DNA from: Planctomycetota bacterium
GTDB lineage: Bacteria; Planctomycetota; Phycisphaerae; Phycisphaerales; Phycisphaeraceae
Assembly: GCA_029267795.1 (NCBI GenBank)
Contig: JAJUHR010000108.1
Location: 1-6,465, forward strand
DNA length: 6,465 bases
Direction of reading: 5' to 3'
Shown: positions 1 through 5,670 of the stretch, piece by piece
How positions within the stretch are numbered: the stretch's first letter is position 1
How the letters are laid out: each line of letters begins with the position of its first letter
The notes under the pieces: model-generated
The model's input: the letters and a program-made list of their open reading frames with translations, nothing else
What the model was told of the DNA's origin: nothing
Database searches by the model: none
Program-made: the position numbers and the translations under genes

Positions 1-255
1 CTGGTTGGCCAGGATGGCGCGGACCTCTTCGCCCCGGTGGCCGACGATCACGACGCAGCGGGAGACGCCCGCCTCGCGGCAGGCCTCGACCACCCATTGG
101 ATGATCGGCTTATCCGCCACGGGGTAGCTGACCTTGGGTTTGTCGCCGCCGAGGCGTGTGCCCTTGCCGGCCGCCATGATGATGGCTTGCGGTGCGGCCG
201 AACCGCCTGTGACCAAGGACAGGGGCGTGCTTAGATGGAGGACGTTGTGCCGCAT
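1..255 (-). CDS. Sugar-phosphate nucleotidyltransferase, GlmU-like N-terminus (partial)
   Basis: This is the first 85 codons of a gene that continues past the left edge. Residues 25-35 read IIMAAGKGTRL, the glycine-rich nucleotide-binding signature of the NTP-transferase (GT-A) fold. It is followed by DKPKV (38-42), with the lysine expected to contact phosphate, then YPVADKPIIQWVVEA and a VVIVGH strand. This pattern is typical of GlmU-type uridylyltransferases, which make UDP-GlcNAc in the cytoplasm from GlcNAc-1-phosphate and UTP. Related families that activate other sugars share it, so the substrate is not settled. ATG at 255 gives 24 residues before the motif, longer than usual. A TTG at 216 would give a more typical start, and neither has a clear Shine-Dalgarno. 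The gene begins 42 bp downstream of tRNA-Gln on the same strand and could be read from the same promoter. Confidence 0.85.
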   Translation of the reverse strand, partial: MRHNVLHLSTPLSLVTGGSAAPQAIIMAAGKGTRLGGDKPKVSYPVADKPIIQWVVEACREAGVSRCVVIVGHRGEEVRAILANQ

Positions 256-297
256 GCAACTTGGATCGGTATGGACCATGCCGATCGCTGCCAAAAC

Positions 298-368
298 CTA
301 GCCCGCCTGGATTTGAACCAGGAATCCCAGGACCAAAACCTGGTGTGTTACCGTTACACCACGGGCTA
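298..368 (-). tRNA. trnQ: tRNA-Gln (anticodon UUG)
   Basis: Read on the minus strand, the sequence folds into a complete cloverleaf of 71 nt. The acceptor stem TAGCCCG pairs with CGGGCTA. The D stem GTGT/ACAC encloses AACGGTA, and the anticodon stem CCAGG/CCTGG encloses loop TTTTGGT. There is a 4-nt variable region, and the T stem CCTGG/CCAGG encloses TTCAAAT. The anticodon TTG is at 336-334, so it reads CAA (and CAG by wobble). The U1-A72 pair is typical of glutamine tRNAs. The discriminator is G and CCA is not encoded, so it must be added after transcription. No promoter is clear upstream, and no T-run terminator separates it from the nucleotidyltransferase gene. Confidence 0.97.
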
Positions 369-470
369 AGCTAACGGATGCAAAAGGGTCCAGCCAGTGG
401 CTTCGGGATGACGCGCACGGCCTGATTGGTTGCTCCCGAGTTCGATTCGGCACCGGCAAAGCCCCATTGG

Positions 471-494
471 GGGTCCGTCACACCGTACGGACCC
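471..494. repeat. Perfect 8-bp hairpin in the gap upstream of tRNA-Gln
   Basis: GGGTCCGT (471-478) and ACGGACCC (487-494) are perfect inverted repeats around an 8-nt loop. A short CCCC-ATT-GGGG palindrome lies just to the left, and TGCTAGCTTAAGCTTAG follows on the right. No T-run follows on either strand, so it is not a standard intrinsic terminator. It could be a structured leader of a longer tRNA transcript or a protein site. The rest of 369-543 shows no gene or recognisable RNA. Confidence 0.5.
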
Positions 495-543
495 TGCTAG
501 CTTAAGCTTAGTCGCCTAAGCGCACGTATCTTGGCACCCGAAA

Positions 544-688
544 GTGTTTTCCGTTTGGGTGTAGCGAAGATCGGGCTTAGGGTGGCTGTGGTGGAGCGAA
601 GCGGCATCGCAGTAAAGCCGGGGCAACGCTGCGCCCTGCCCCCCGCCACCCAACCCATCCGAGAACGGTACATCCAAACGAAAAACGC
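544..688. repeat. MITE-like palindromic element, copy A of intergenic repeat family 1
   Basis: The 145-bp block is bounded by 23-bp inverted ends: 544-566 and the complement of 666-688 match at 19 of 23 positions, with core GTTTGGRTGTA. Inside, both halves are related inverted sequences (GGGTGGC near 580-586; GCCACCC near 645-651). A smaller palindrome GGGGCA...TGCCCC lies within the right half. Read on the minus strand, it matches the element at 5528-5633, including 21 of 23 positions in the segment at 580-602 versus 5611-5633. No target-site duplication is visible and it encodes no transposase. Short open frames across it are translations of the repeat, not genes. The surrounding gap 369-884 has no protein gene. 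Confidence 0.7.
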
Positions 689-763
689 CCTCAAGGCAAG
701 GATATCGTGCTGTCTCCCCTCTGCGGCAGGCTCTGTCGCGAGCGTCGGCCTGGAGGCCTTGAG

Positions 764-787
764 TTCGCGAACCCGTCCGATCGCGAA
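764..787. repeat. Perfect 7-bp inverted repeat TTCGCGA/TCGCGAA
   Basis: TTCGCGA (764-770) and TCGCGAA (781-787) form a perfect stem with a 10-nt loop. A further TCGCGA lies at 736-741, and a GGCC-TGGA-GGCC palindrome is close by. The site is about 100 bp beyond the stop of the oxidoreductase-like gene on the minus strand. No T-run follows in that direction, so I do not call it a terminator. On the plus strand AGGAGG and five T residues follow, but no upstream gene is transcribed that way. Confidence 0.4.
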
Positions 788-884
788 AGGAGGTTTTTGA
801 GTTTAGGTTCAGGAATGGGGCTGTCAAGGAGTTCGGCACCTGTTGTGGTGTTGGGGGCAGCGGGGCCTTGCGTGGCGGTTCCGG

Positions 885-1997
885 TTAGGGGCGTTGGTGC
901 ATTTCCAGGAGTTTGCCGGGGTTTTCGGGCTGGCCCGTGCGGGCGCTGAGCAGGCAGGCCATACAGCATGCGAGTGTCCAGTCGTCGTCGGCTAATAGGA
1001 CGTCGGGGCGAAGGGAGTGCTGGGGGCGGTTGAGGATCGCCAGCCAGTGGTGGGCGATCAGGCGTGCCCAGGAGGGATGGGATTTGTGGGGTTCCGGGGG
1101 TTCGCCGCGATCGAGGGGGTGGCCCTGGGCGTCGTGGAGTTGGTAGCCCAAGTCGGTGACGCGTAGCAAGCCGCTGTCGGCGATCAGGTGCAGCGTGCGG
1201 GCGGCGGTGCCTGTCTGATCGCTGGCGCAGACCGCGGCGGCGCAGCCGTGGTTGAACCGTGCGTGGGCCACCAAGTGGCCGGTGATGGCGGGTAGGTCGT
1301 CGGGCAGCCTGCGAGCGGGGTCGAGCAGAGAGGCGTCGATCGTCTGCGGCCGCCCGGCCAGTTGGAGGGTCAATTGCCAGGAGTCCCACAGGCGTGAGAA
1401 CAGCGAGCCGTCGTGTCGCGGTCCGGTGTGGTGGAGGCTGATCTGTCGGGCGGGGCCCAGAAAGTGGATGGGGTCGGCTGCGGCGGTCCAGCCTGGGGAG
1501 GCGTCGAAGGCGGGCACCGATACGATCCGCCCGCGATCGGTTCGTGGGGCTGACGCGGTCGCCAGCGCGGTGCTGGGGTGCTCGGCGGGAGATGCGCTGG
1601 CGGCGTGGACGTGGGCCGCTGCGGGGGTTAGTGGTGCGGTCAGGGCTGCTCGTCGCAGGGCGCGCAGTTCCTCGAAGGTTCCGATGGGGGGCTCGATCGC
1701 CAGCACGGTAGACCCGTGGCGCAAGGCGATCGAGAGCTCTTCGGGGCTCGCCCGTTCCGCGGTGGCCAGCAGCACAAACGCGGCTGGGTGGTCGACCAAG
1801 AGCTGGCGCAGGTCGTTGGTGTAGGTGCAGCCGAGGCGGCGTGCCAGTTCAGCGGGGTTCGCTGTAGGCGGGCCTGCGACCGCGATGGTTTGAACGTGGG
1901 GCCTAACGGCTTCGAGCACCGCGGCGGTCAACTCGAGATGGGCCGGGTCGGTCCAGGCAATTGCTTCGGTGAGGGCGCGGCTGTCGGTTCCGGGCAT
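885..1997 (-). CDS. Degenerate Gfo/Idh/MocA-type oxidoreductase-like protein
   Basis: This 370-aa cytoplasmic protein has no signal peptide or membrane segment. Residues 36-118 follow the N-terminal domain of Gfo/Idh/MocA dehydrogenases: a strand-helix unit (TIAVAGPPTANPAELARRLG), a short helix (NDLRQLL), a buried strand (AAFVLLATA), then a helix-strand ending in VLAIEPPIGTFEELRAL. That last segment is where the family carries the EKP motif. Family members usually oxidise sugars or cyclitols with NAD(P). Two hallmark features are missing here: the first strand lacks GxGxxG, and the EKP lysine is proline (E102-P103-P104). An alanine/proline-rich linker (about 119-155) precedes a C-terminal half with segments such as LFSRLWDSWQLTLQLAG and a Cys-rich helix ACCMACLL. 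Length is normal for the family, but catalysis is doubtful. ATG 1997 is used; no good Shine-Dalgarno is seen. It diverges from rnpB. Confidence 0.7.
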   Translation of the reverse strand: MPGTDSRALTEAIAWTDPAHLELTAAVLEAVRPHVQTIAVAGPPTANPAELARRLGCTYTNDLRQLLVDHPAAFVLLATAERASPEELSIALRHGSTVLAIEPPIGTFEELRALRRAALTAPLTPAAAHVHAASASPAEHPSTALATASAPRTDRGRIVSVPAFDASPGWTAAADPIHFLGPARQISLHHTGPRHDGSLFSRLWDSWQLTLQLAGRPQTIDASLLDPARRLPDDLPAITGHLVAHARFNHGCAAAVCASDQTGTAARTLHLIADSGLLRVTDLGYQLHDAQGHPLDRGEPPEPHKSHPSWARLIAHHWLAILNRPQHSLRPDVLLADDDWTLACCMACLLSARTGQPENPGKLLEMHQRP

Positions 1998-2074
1998 GAC
2001 CCAAGAAGTTATCAGCTATCGGCGCGATTCGTCCATCGCACCGGAGGTGAGGAGGGGTCTGGGGGCTGTGCAGG

Positions 2075-2104
2075 TTGAAACCGCGGCGCAGGAGGGCCTA
2101 AGAT
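2075..2104 (+). promoter_or_regulatory. Sigma70-type promoter of rnpB
   Basis: TTGAAA at 2075-2080 and TAAGAT at 2099-2104 are close to the -35 and -10 consensus, with an 18-bp spacer. Transcription would start about 7-8 bp after the -10 box, at 2111-2112, which is exactly where the predicted RNase P RNA helix P1 begins. That agreement is the main support. The remainder of the divergent spacer (1998-2074) must hold the promoter of the minus-strand gene, but I see no convincing boxes for it. Confidence 0.7.
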
Positions 2105-2111
2105 TGAATCG

Positions 2112-2576
2112 GGAACGTGGTGCGGACGAGGCGACCGCTCGCCCGATTTCGGGCGGGAGGAAAGTCCGAACACGGCAGGACACGGTGGTGGGTAACACCC
2201 ACCCGGTCGGGTTGCTGTTAGCGGCGAGTCGGCCGAGGGAAAGCGCCACAGAAAACACACCGCCGACGGCTTAGCTGCGTCCGGAGCCAATCCGGGCGGG
2301 GTTGGGATCGGGCAAGGGTGAAAAGGTGCGGTAAGAGCGCACCGCCGGCTTGGTGACAGGCCGGGCAGGGCAAGCCCCACCGCGTGCAAGGCCAAGCAGC
2401 GACGGCTGTTGATGGGCGGCGCAAGCCCTATCGACGGATGGCTGGTCCGGCCAGCCCTTGCGGGGCGTCGCGGGTAGGCTGCACGAGCCCGTCGGCAACG
2501 GCGGGCCTAGAGGAATGGTCGCCCCCGCCTTCATGGCGGTGAACAGAATTCGGCTTACGTGCCGCACCACGGTTCC
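2112..2576 (+). ncRNA. rnpB: RNase P RNA, bacterial type A
   Basis: This is the catalytic RNA of RNase P, which removes 5' leaders from precursor tRNAs. The ends pair as helix P1: GGAAC-GTGGTGCGG at 2112-2125 with CCGCACCAC-GGTTCC near 2562-2576. The conserved core is present: GAGGAAAGTCCG (2157-2168), AGGGTGAAAAGGTGCGGTAA followed by GAGCGCACCGC, GCAAGGCCAA, GGGTAGGCTGC with the GGU that pairs with tRNA CCA, GGCCTAGA.GAATG, and ACAGAATTCGGCTTAC (2543-2558). Helix P4 pairs AGTCCGAA with TTCGGCTT. The more common GG and CC here are replaced by AA and TT, so pairing is kept. About 465 nt is longer than E. coli (377). Part of the excess is an enlarged arm at 2399-2471 containing two extra hairpins (2408-2435 and 2440-2456). 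No strong T-run terminator follows. Confidence 0.97.
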
Positions 2577-2619
2577 TGTTTTGGCCCGGGCTTTGATCGG
2601 GCGCCCTGAGCTTAGCGCA

Positions 2620-2746
2620 TCTAGCGTCCTTCGATTGAGGTGGCTGGTTCGGAGCGCAACGATGCCCCGGGAGGGGCCGCGGCGCCGCTTCGCACGGGGC
2701 GGAGCCGGATCCAAGCCTTATCGCGATATACCCGAACGAAAAACGC
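2620..2746. repeat. Copy B of intergenic repeat family 1
   Basis: Positions 2620-2668 align without gaps to 5544-5592. They include GATTGAGGTGGCTGG exactly and GAGCGCA followed by GATGCCCC, for 38 of 49 matches. The right end, 2724-2746, is the inverted terminus, matching the right end of copy A at 19 of 23 positions. A GC palindrome block GGGGCCGCGGCGCCG (2673-2687) recurs exactly at 5052-5066, and TATCGCGATA lies at 2719-2728. The copy sits between the convergent rnpB and HEAT-repeat genes and stops one base short of the HEAT gene's stop codon. Its left inverted end is not recognisable. A weak GCCCG...CGGGC stem at about 2583-2602 lies between rnpB and the repeat. Confidence 0.65.
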
Positions 2747-2747
2747 T

Positions 2748-4907
2748 TTAACGTGCGATCAATTGCACGATGTTGGTCGTCGGCAGGGACAGGGCGCCGT
2801 GCGCTCGGGCGCCGGCCTCGGCGAGTTCTCCCTGGGTGTTCTTGACCAGGTCGACCAGTTGGGAAATCTGGCTTTGAGTCAGGTGGTTGCCGAAGCGGGA
2901 GGCTGAATCGGCGAGGCTGTGGAGCAGGGCGACTCGGGCGTCGGTGAGCCGGGCGTCGTCGAGGGCGGCGTTGGCGATCGCCTGCTGGGCCTCGGGCAGG
3001 TTAATGGCGGCCAAGACCACGGCGGCGTTTTCGGGGAACGATTCCCTGGGGTCCTCGAGGCCTTGGATCAAGGCGGGCAACGCCTCGGAGAGGTCGGAGG
3101 TTCCCGCGGTGCAGGAGGCGAGCTGTTGCAGGAGCTGCAGCGCCTCGGCGGCGGTCTGGTCCGCTTGTTCGGGGCTGGTCGAGTGGGCCTGGTGCTTTTG
3201 CAGCGCCTGGTCGATGGTCTGTTGGAGTTCGGCTGGATCGGTGGCCTTGGGCGCGGGGTGTAACCGGGCGATGGTGCCCATCCGGCTGGCGAGCTGGGCC
3301 TGGTCGGTGGGCGATACCAGGGCCACGAAGGGGGCGGACGCGAATCTTCCGCCGACGGCGGTCAGGTGCTGGAGGTATTCGATCTGATCGATCGTGTGCT
3401 CGGCGACGATCAGGTCGACGGCGGGGGTGATGGAGATTTGGTCTGCCAACTCAGCGATCGATAGGGCGCCGACCACGCGGTAGCCCATGGCGTTGAGGGT
3501 ATCGGTCAGGAGGTCGAGGGATTCCTGAGAGCTGGTCAGCACCAGGGCGAACTTGACGTCGGTCGGCCGCAGCGCTTCGGCCAAGGCGGCGATCACGCGT
3601 GGGCTCGTGGGGGCGTTCGAAGCCACCTGGGCTCGCGCCACCGCTGTTGCTGCGGCGATGCGGACGCGTGGGTCGGGGAAGTCCAATGCTTGAAGCAGGG
3701 ACTCCAAGACGCGGGGTTGGCCGGGCAGGCTGCTGTTGCCGACGGTGGTTCCGAGGGAGCGGATGGCGTCCAGGGCGAGCTCGGCGTCGCCATCTCCCAA
3801 GGCTTGATCGAGCACCTCGCACTGGCGGGCTGGTCCTGCCAGCTCCAAGTAGAACGCGGGCGAGCGCAACGGGGGCTGGTAGCTTTTATCTTCGGCGCCG
3901 GCGGGCAGGTTGTTTTCGCGGCGGAGGTTGGCCATCAGCCACAGGCTCAGGGCCGCGTCCAGGCGTGGGTCTTGAGCCAGGGCTTGTTCGGCGGCGCGCA
4001 TCGCCAGGACATTGCCAAAGGCGCTGCCGGGGACCGGGACCGCGATCAATCCCGCTTCGCGGCTGTATTCCCAGACGACGCCCGTGTCGGTGGCGGGGTC
4101 GTAACCCGGGACCGAGGTGAAGTTGCTGGCGGTTTTGTAGTGGTTGCGGCCGAGCATCAGGAACAGCTCCGCGGCGGAGGCGTTCTGAGGCACCGCCGAG
4201 GTTTCGGCGAGGCGGTAGTACGCGGCGGTGACGGTGCGGGCCGCCCCGGGGTCGACCTGGGGGTTTTCCATGACTTTCTTGAGGTAGGGCAGGGCGCGGG
4301 GGTAGCCGATCTCCGCGAGGACTTGCGCCACTTGGCCCATCGGTACCGGTTCAAGGTTGGGCAGGGCTTCGGAGAGCGGGTAGACCATGGGCTGGCCGAT
4401 CGCCACGAGCGCGGCGATCACCCAGGGGTGCAGCTCCCGCTGGCGGTCGTCGATCAGGGTAGCCAGCAGGTGGGGGGCGGCGTACTGGCCCGCGGCTTTG
4501 AGCCGGTTGGTGGCGTTGAGGTTGGCGCGCCTGCCCTGGCCGAGCTTCTGGATGTTGGCCAGGATGCGGGCGGGGTCCCGGCTGCGGCTGATCTCCGCGG
4601 CGCGGATATGGTCCACTAGCTGCTGGGCGGTGTCTTTCAACGCTTCCATGCGTGTGGCGCGGGCGAAGGTGTCGTCGTAGTCGGCGTATTCGCTTTTTTC
4701 GATGGCGTCCAACAGTTGATCGTCCGAGGCGTGTGTGAGCAGGGCGACGGCGGCGGCGTTGGCCAGGTCCGGCCGGGCGATCCGCACGTAGTGATTGAAA
4801 TCCGCCCAGAGCTTGGCGGCGTCCTGCGTTTGCGCTGACGCTGCGCTGAACGCCATCAGGGACAACAGCACGGACACGGTCAGCCAGGATCGTCGCCACA
4901 GGGCCAT
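2748..4907 (-). CDS. Exported HEAT-repeat protein with embedded receiver-like domain
   Basis: The product is 719 aa from ATG 4907. This start is chosen because AGGGAG lies 7 nt upstream and a classic signal peptide follows: MALWRRSW, a hydrophobic stretch to residue 21, then ASA with cleavage expected before Q26. Starting at ATG 5099 would bury the signal peptide behind 64 residues encoded by repeat DNA. Helical HEAT-like repeats are seen at about 140-235 (IDDRQRELHPWVIAALVAIG), 365-445 (LDFPDPRVRIAAATAVARAQ) and 585-719. Between them, 451-571 has the strand-helix order of a CheY-type receiver (KFALVLTSS, LLTDTLNAMGYRVVGAL, PAVDLIVAE, APFVALVS). The acidic pair is replaced by SS and the phosphoacceptor Asp position reads E, so phosphorylation is unlikely. 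Only two cysteines (363, 599) remain in the mature protein. A role as a periplasmic or surface protein-binding scaffold is inferred. The specific function is unknown. Confidence 0.85.
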   Translation of the reverse strand: MALWRRSWLTVSVLLSLMAFSAASAQTQDAAKLWADFNHYVRIARPDLANAAAVALLTHASDDQLLDAIEKSEYADYDDTFARATRMEALKDTAQQLVDHIRAAEISRSRDPARILANIQKLGQGRRANLNATNRLKAAGQYAAPHLLATLIDDRQRELHPWVIAALVAIGQPMVYPLSEALPNLEPVPMGQVAQVLAEIGYPRALPYLKKVMENPQVDPGAARTVTAAYYRLAETSAVPQNASAAELFLMLGRNHYKTASNFTSVPGYDPATDTGVVWEYSREAGLIAVPVPGSAFGNVLAMRAAEQALAQDPRLDAALSLWLMANLRRENNLPAGAEDKSYQPPLRSPAFYLELAGPARQCEVLDQALGDGDAELALDAIRSLGTTVGNSSLPGQPRVLESLLQALDFPDPRVRIAAATAVARAQVASNAPTSPRVIAALAEALRPTDVKFALVLTSSQESLDLLTDTLNAMGYRVVGALSIAELADQISITPAVDLIVAEHTIDQIEYLQHLTAVGGRFASAPFVALVSPTDQAQLASRMGTIARLHPAPKATDPAELQQTIDQALQKHQAHSTSPEQADQTAAEALQLLQQLASCTAGTSDLSEALPALIQGLEDPRESFPENAAVVLAAINLPEAQQAIANAALDDARLTDARVALLHSLADSASRFGNHLTQSQISQLVDLVKNTQGELAEAGARAHGALSLPTTNIVQLIAR

Positions 4908-4914
4908 GGTGAGA

Positions 4915-4920
4915 CTCCCT
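4915..4920 (-). promoter_or_regulatory. Shine-Dalgarno that fixes the HEAT gene start
   Basis: On the minus strand AGGGAG ends 7 nt before ATG 4907. It is the clearest ribosome-binding site in the window and supports the 719-aa product over the longer open frame that starts at 5099. Confidence 0.7.
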
Positions 4921-4966
4921 ATCACGTCGTTAACAGTAAATAATTCCGGGGCTGGAGGTTCTGGGA

Positions 4967-4994
4967 AATCTACCGCGCCGGGGGTTCGCGTCAA
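4967..4994 (-). promoter_or_regulatory. Putative promoter of the HEAT-repeat gene, -35 inside a repeat
   Basis: On the minus strand TTGACG (4994-4989) and TAGATT (4972-4967) are separated by 16 bp, a plausible sigma70-type pair. It would give a leader of roughly 50 nt before ATG 4907. The -35 box and the whole spacer lie in repeat family 2. The -10 box begins at the base after the repeat ends. An AT-rich patch at 4929-4948 offers an alternative -10, but without a good -35. Confidence 0.35.
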
Positions 4995-5010
4995 GCCGAC
5001 CGCGCCGAGG
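4973..5010. repeat. Intergenic repeat family 2, copy 1
   Basis: These 38 bp match 5633-5670 at 33 positions with no gaps, at an offset of exactly 660 bp and in the same orientation. The core is TTCGCGTCAAGCCG followed by a GC-rich tail ending CCGAGG. The unit itself begins with CCGCGCCG and ends with a similar CCGAGG-containing block, so it has a weak internal duplication. The rest of the gap 4908-5156 contains a run of eight T at 5043-5050, the GC block GGGGCCGCGGCGCCG (5052-5066) shared with copy B of family 1, and a CGCCG-TGAG-CGGCG hairpin (5062-5075). No gene is seen in it. Confidence 0.7.
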
Positions 5011-5156
5011 CTTAGCTTGGACCTTGCCTTGGGGAGCTCGCGTTTTTTTTCGGGGCCGCGGCGCCGTGAGCGGCGTAACGCTCCGTGGTTCAGGAACAAG
5101 GGGGGGATCGCATTTCATCGTTGTATGGCCCCGCCAGGCAACGGGTCGGTTTGAAA

Positions 5157-5504
5157 TCACAAAGCCACACCAAAGCGACGCAAGACAACGGCCATGAGGC
5201 TATAGCACATGAACATGATCGCGGTGGCGATGCCCAGGCTCGGGAAGAACGGCAGTCTCTTGAGCAGTAGCGGTAGGGCAACGAACATCGACAGAGACGG
5301 GAGAACAAGCCAGAAGATGCTCCAGGAAAGATCGCTCACCTTGTGGGTGTCCCGCGTATCCAGGTACAACCAGATCATGGCGAGGTAGGACACCACCGGC
5401 AGCGAAGCAAGCAAGCCTCCCAGCAGCGCGAATCGCTTTGAGACCTCCGAGATGAGAACGATGAGCGCCGCCGAGATGACCAGCTTGATGAGGTAATACC
5501 GCAT
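5157..5504 (-). CDS. DUF3147-type small integral membrane protein
   Basis: This 115-aa, very hydrophobic protein begins MRYYLIKLVISAALIVLISE. Four membrane helices are visible at about 5-22, 27-48, 62-82 and 88-108. A short polar loop follows the LAMIWLYLDT segment (DTRDTHKVSDLS), and the C-terminus is VLRRFGVAL. The pattern YLIKLxISAxLIVLISE, LLGxLxASLPxVSxLAMIWLYxDT and SIFWLVLPSL matches my memory of the DUF3147 family in full length. That family has no assigned biochemical role and lies in the cytoplasmic membrane. ATG 5504 fits the family's usual start; ATG 5516 would add four residues (MGPP). Neither has a strong ribosome-binding site. On the minus strand CATAAT at 5528-5523 could be a -10 box, but no -35 matches it. 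The gene is 249 bp upstream of the HEAT gene on the same strand. Confidence 0.85.
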   Translation of the reverse strand: MRYYLIKLVISAALIVLISEVSKRFALLGGLLASLPVVSYLAMIWLYLDTRDTHKVSDLSWSIFWLVLPSLSMFVALPLLLKRLPFFPSLGIATAIMFMCYSLMAVVLRRFGVAL

Positions 5505-5527
5505 GGGTGGCCCCATCGTTCATTATG

Positions 5528-5633
5528 GCGTTTTTTGTCCGGGTGTGGCGTTCCCGGATTGAGGTGGCTGGGGCAGAGCGCAGGGATGCCCCCGGTTTGG
5601 CTGTGGCGTTGCTTCGCTCCAACACAGTCACCC
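5528..5633. repeat. Copy C of intergenic repeat family 1
   Basis: The left end, 5528-5550, matches the inverted end of copy A at 18 of 23 positions (GCGTTTTTTGTCCGGGTGT). The core 5544-5592 matches copy B, and 5611-5633 matches copy A (minus strand) at 21 of 23. Internal palindromes include GGGGCA...TGCCCC and CTGTG (5601-5605) with CACAG (5623-5627). The copy starts 11 bp upstream of ATG 5516 (23 bp upstream of ATG 5504) of the membrane-protein gene. On the right it runs directly into repeat family 2, so no matching right inverted end is seen. Confidence 0.7.
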
Positions 5634-5670
5634 CGCGCCGAGGATTCGCGTCAAGCCGGCTGCACCGAGG
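5633..5670. repeat. Intergenic repeat family 2, copy 2
   Basis: This is the second copy of the 38-bp unit at 4973-5010 (33 of 38 matches). It keeps TTCGCGTCAAGCCG and the terminal CCGAGG. Its complement also carries TTGACG, but no -10-like sequence follows at the right distance (GGTGAC instead of TAGATT). A TTGGCG-TTTT-CGCC hairpin follows at about 5676-5689. It directly abuts copy C of family 1. Confidence 0.7.

Noticed and set aside
439..456. GAGTTCGATTCGG resembles a tRNA T-arm
   Set aside because: The flanking bases do not form a 5-bp T stem, and no acceptor, D or anticodon arm can be built on either strand.
2583..2602. Intrinsic terminator after rnpB
   Set aside because: The GCCCG/CGGGC stem is short with a 9-nt loop and no T-run follows.
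3690..4619. Long plus-strand open frame opposite the HEAT-repeat gene
   Set aside because: It is an antisense shadow produced by GC-rich third positions. The minus-strand product has a signal peptide and repeat structure, while this one is glycine-rich with no recognisable domain.
5043..5075. Eight T residues beside a GC hairpin as a terminator of the membrane-protein gene
   Set aside because: On the minus strand, the direction of that gene, the run is A and not T. On the plus strand there is no upstream gene and no stem before the T-run.
4908..5099. N-terminal extension of the HEAT-repeat gene to ATG 5099
   Set aside because: The extra 64 residues are encoded by repeat DNA and would block the signal peptide. 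AGGGAG at 4915-4920 points to ATG 4907.
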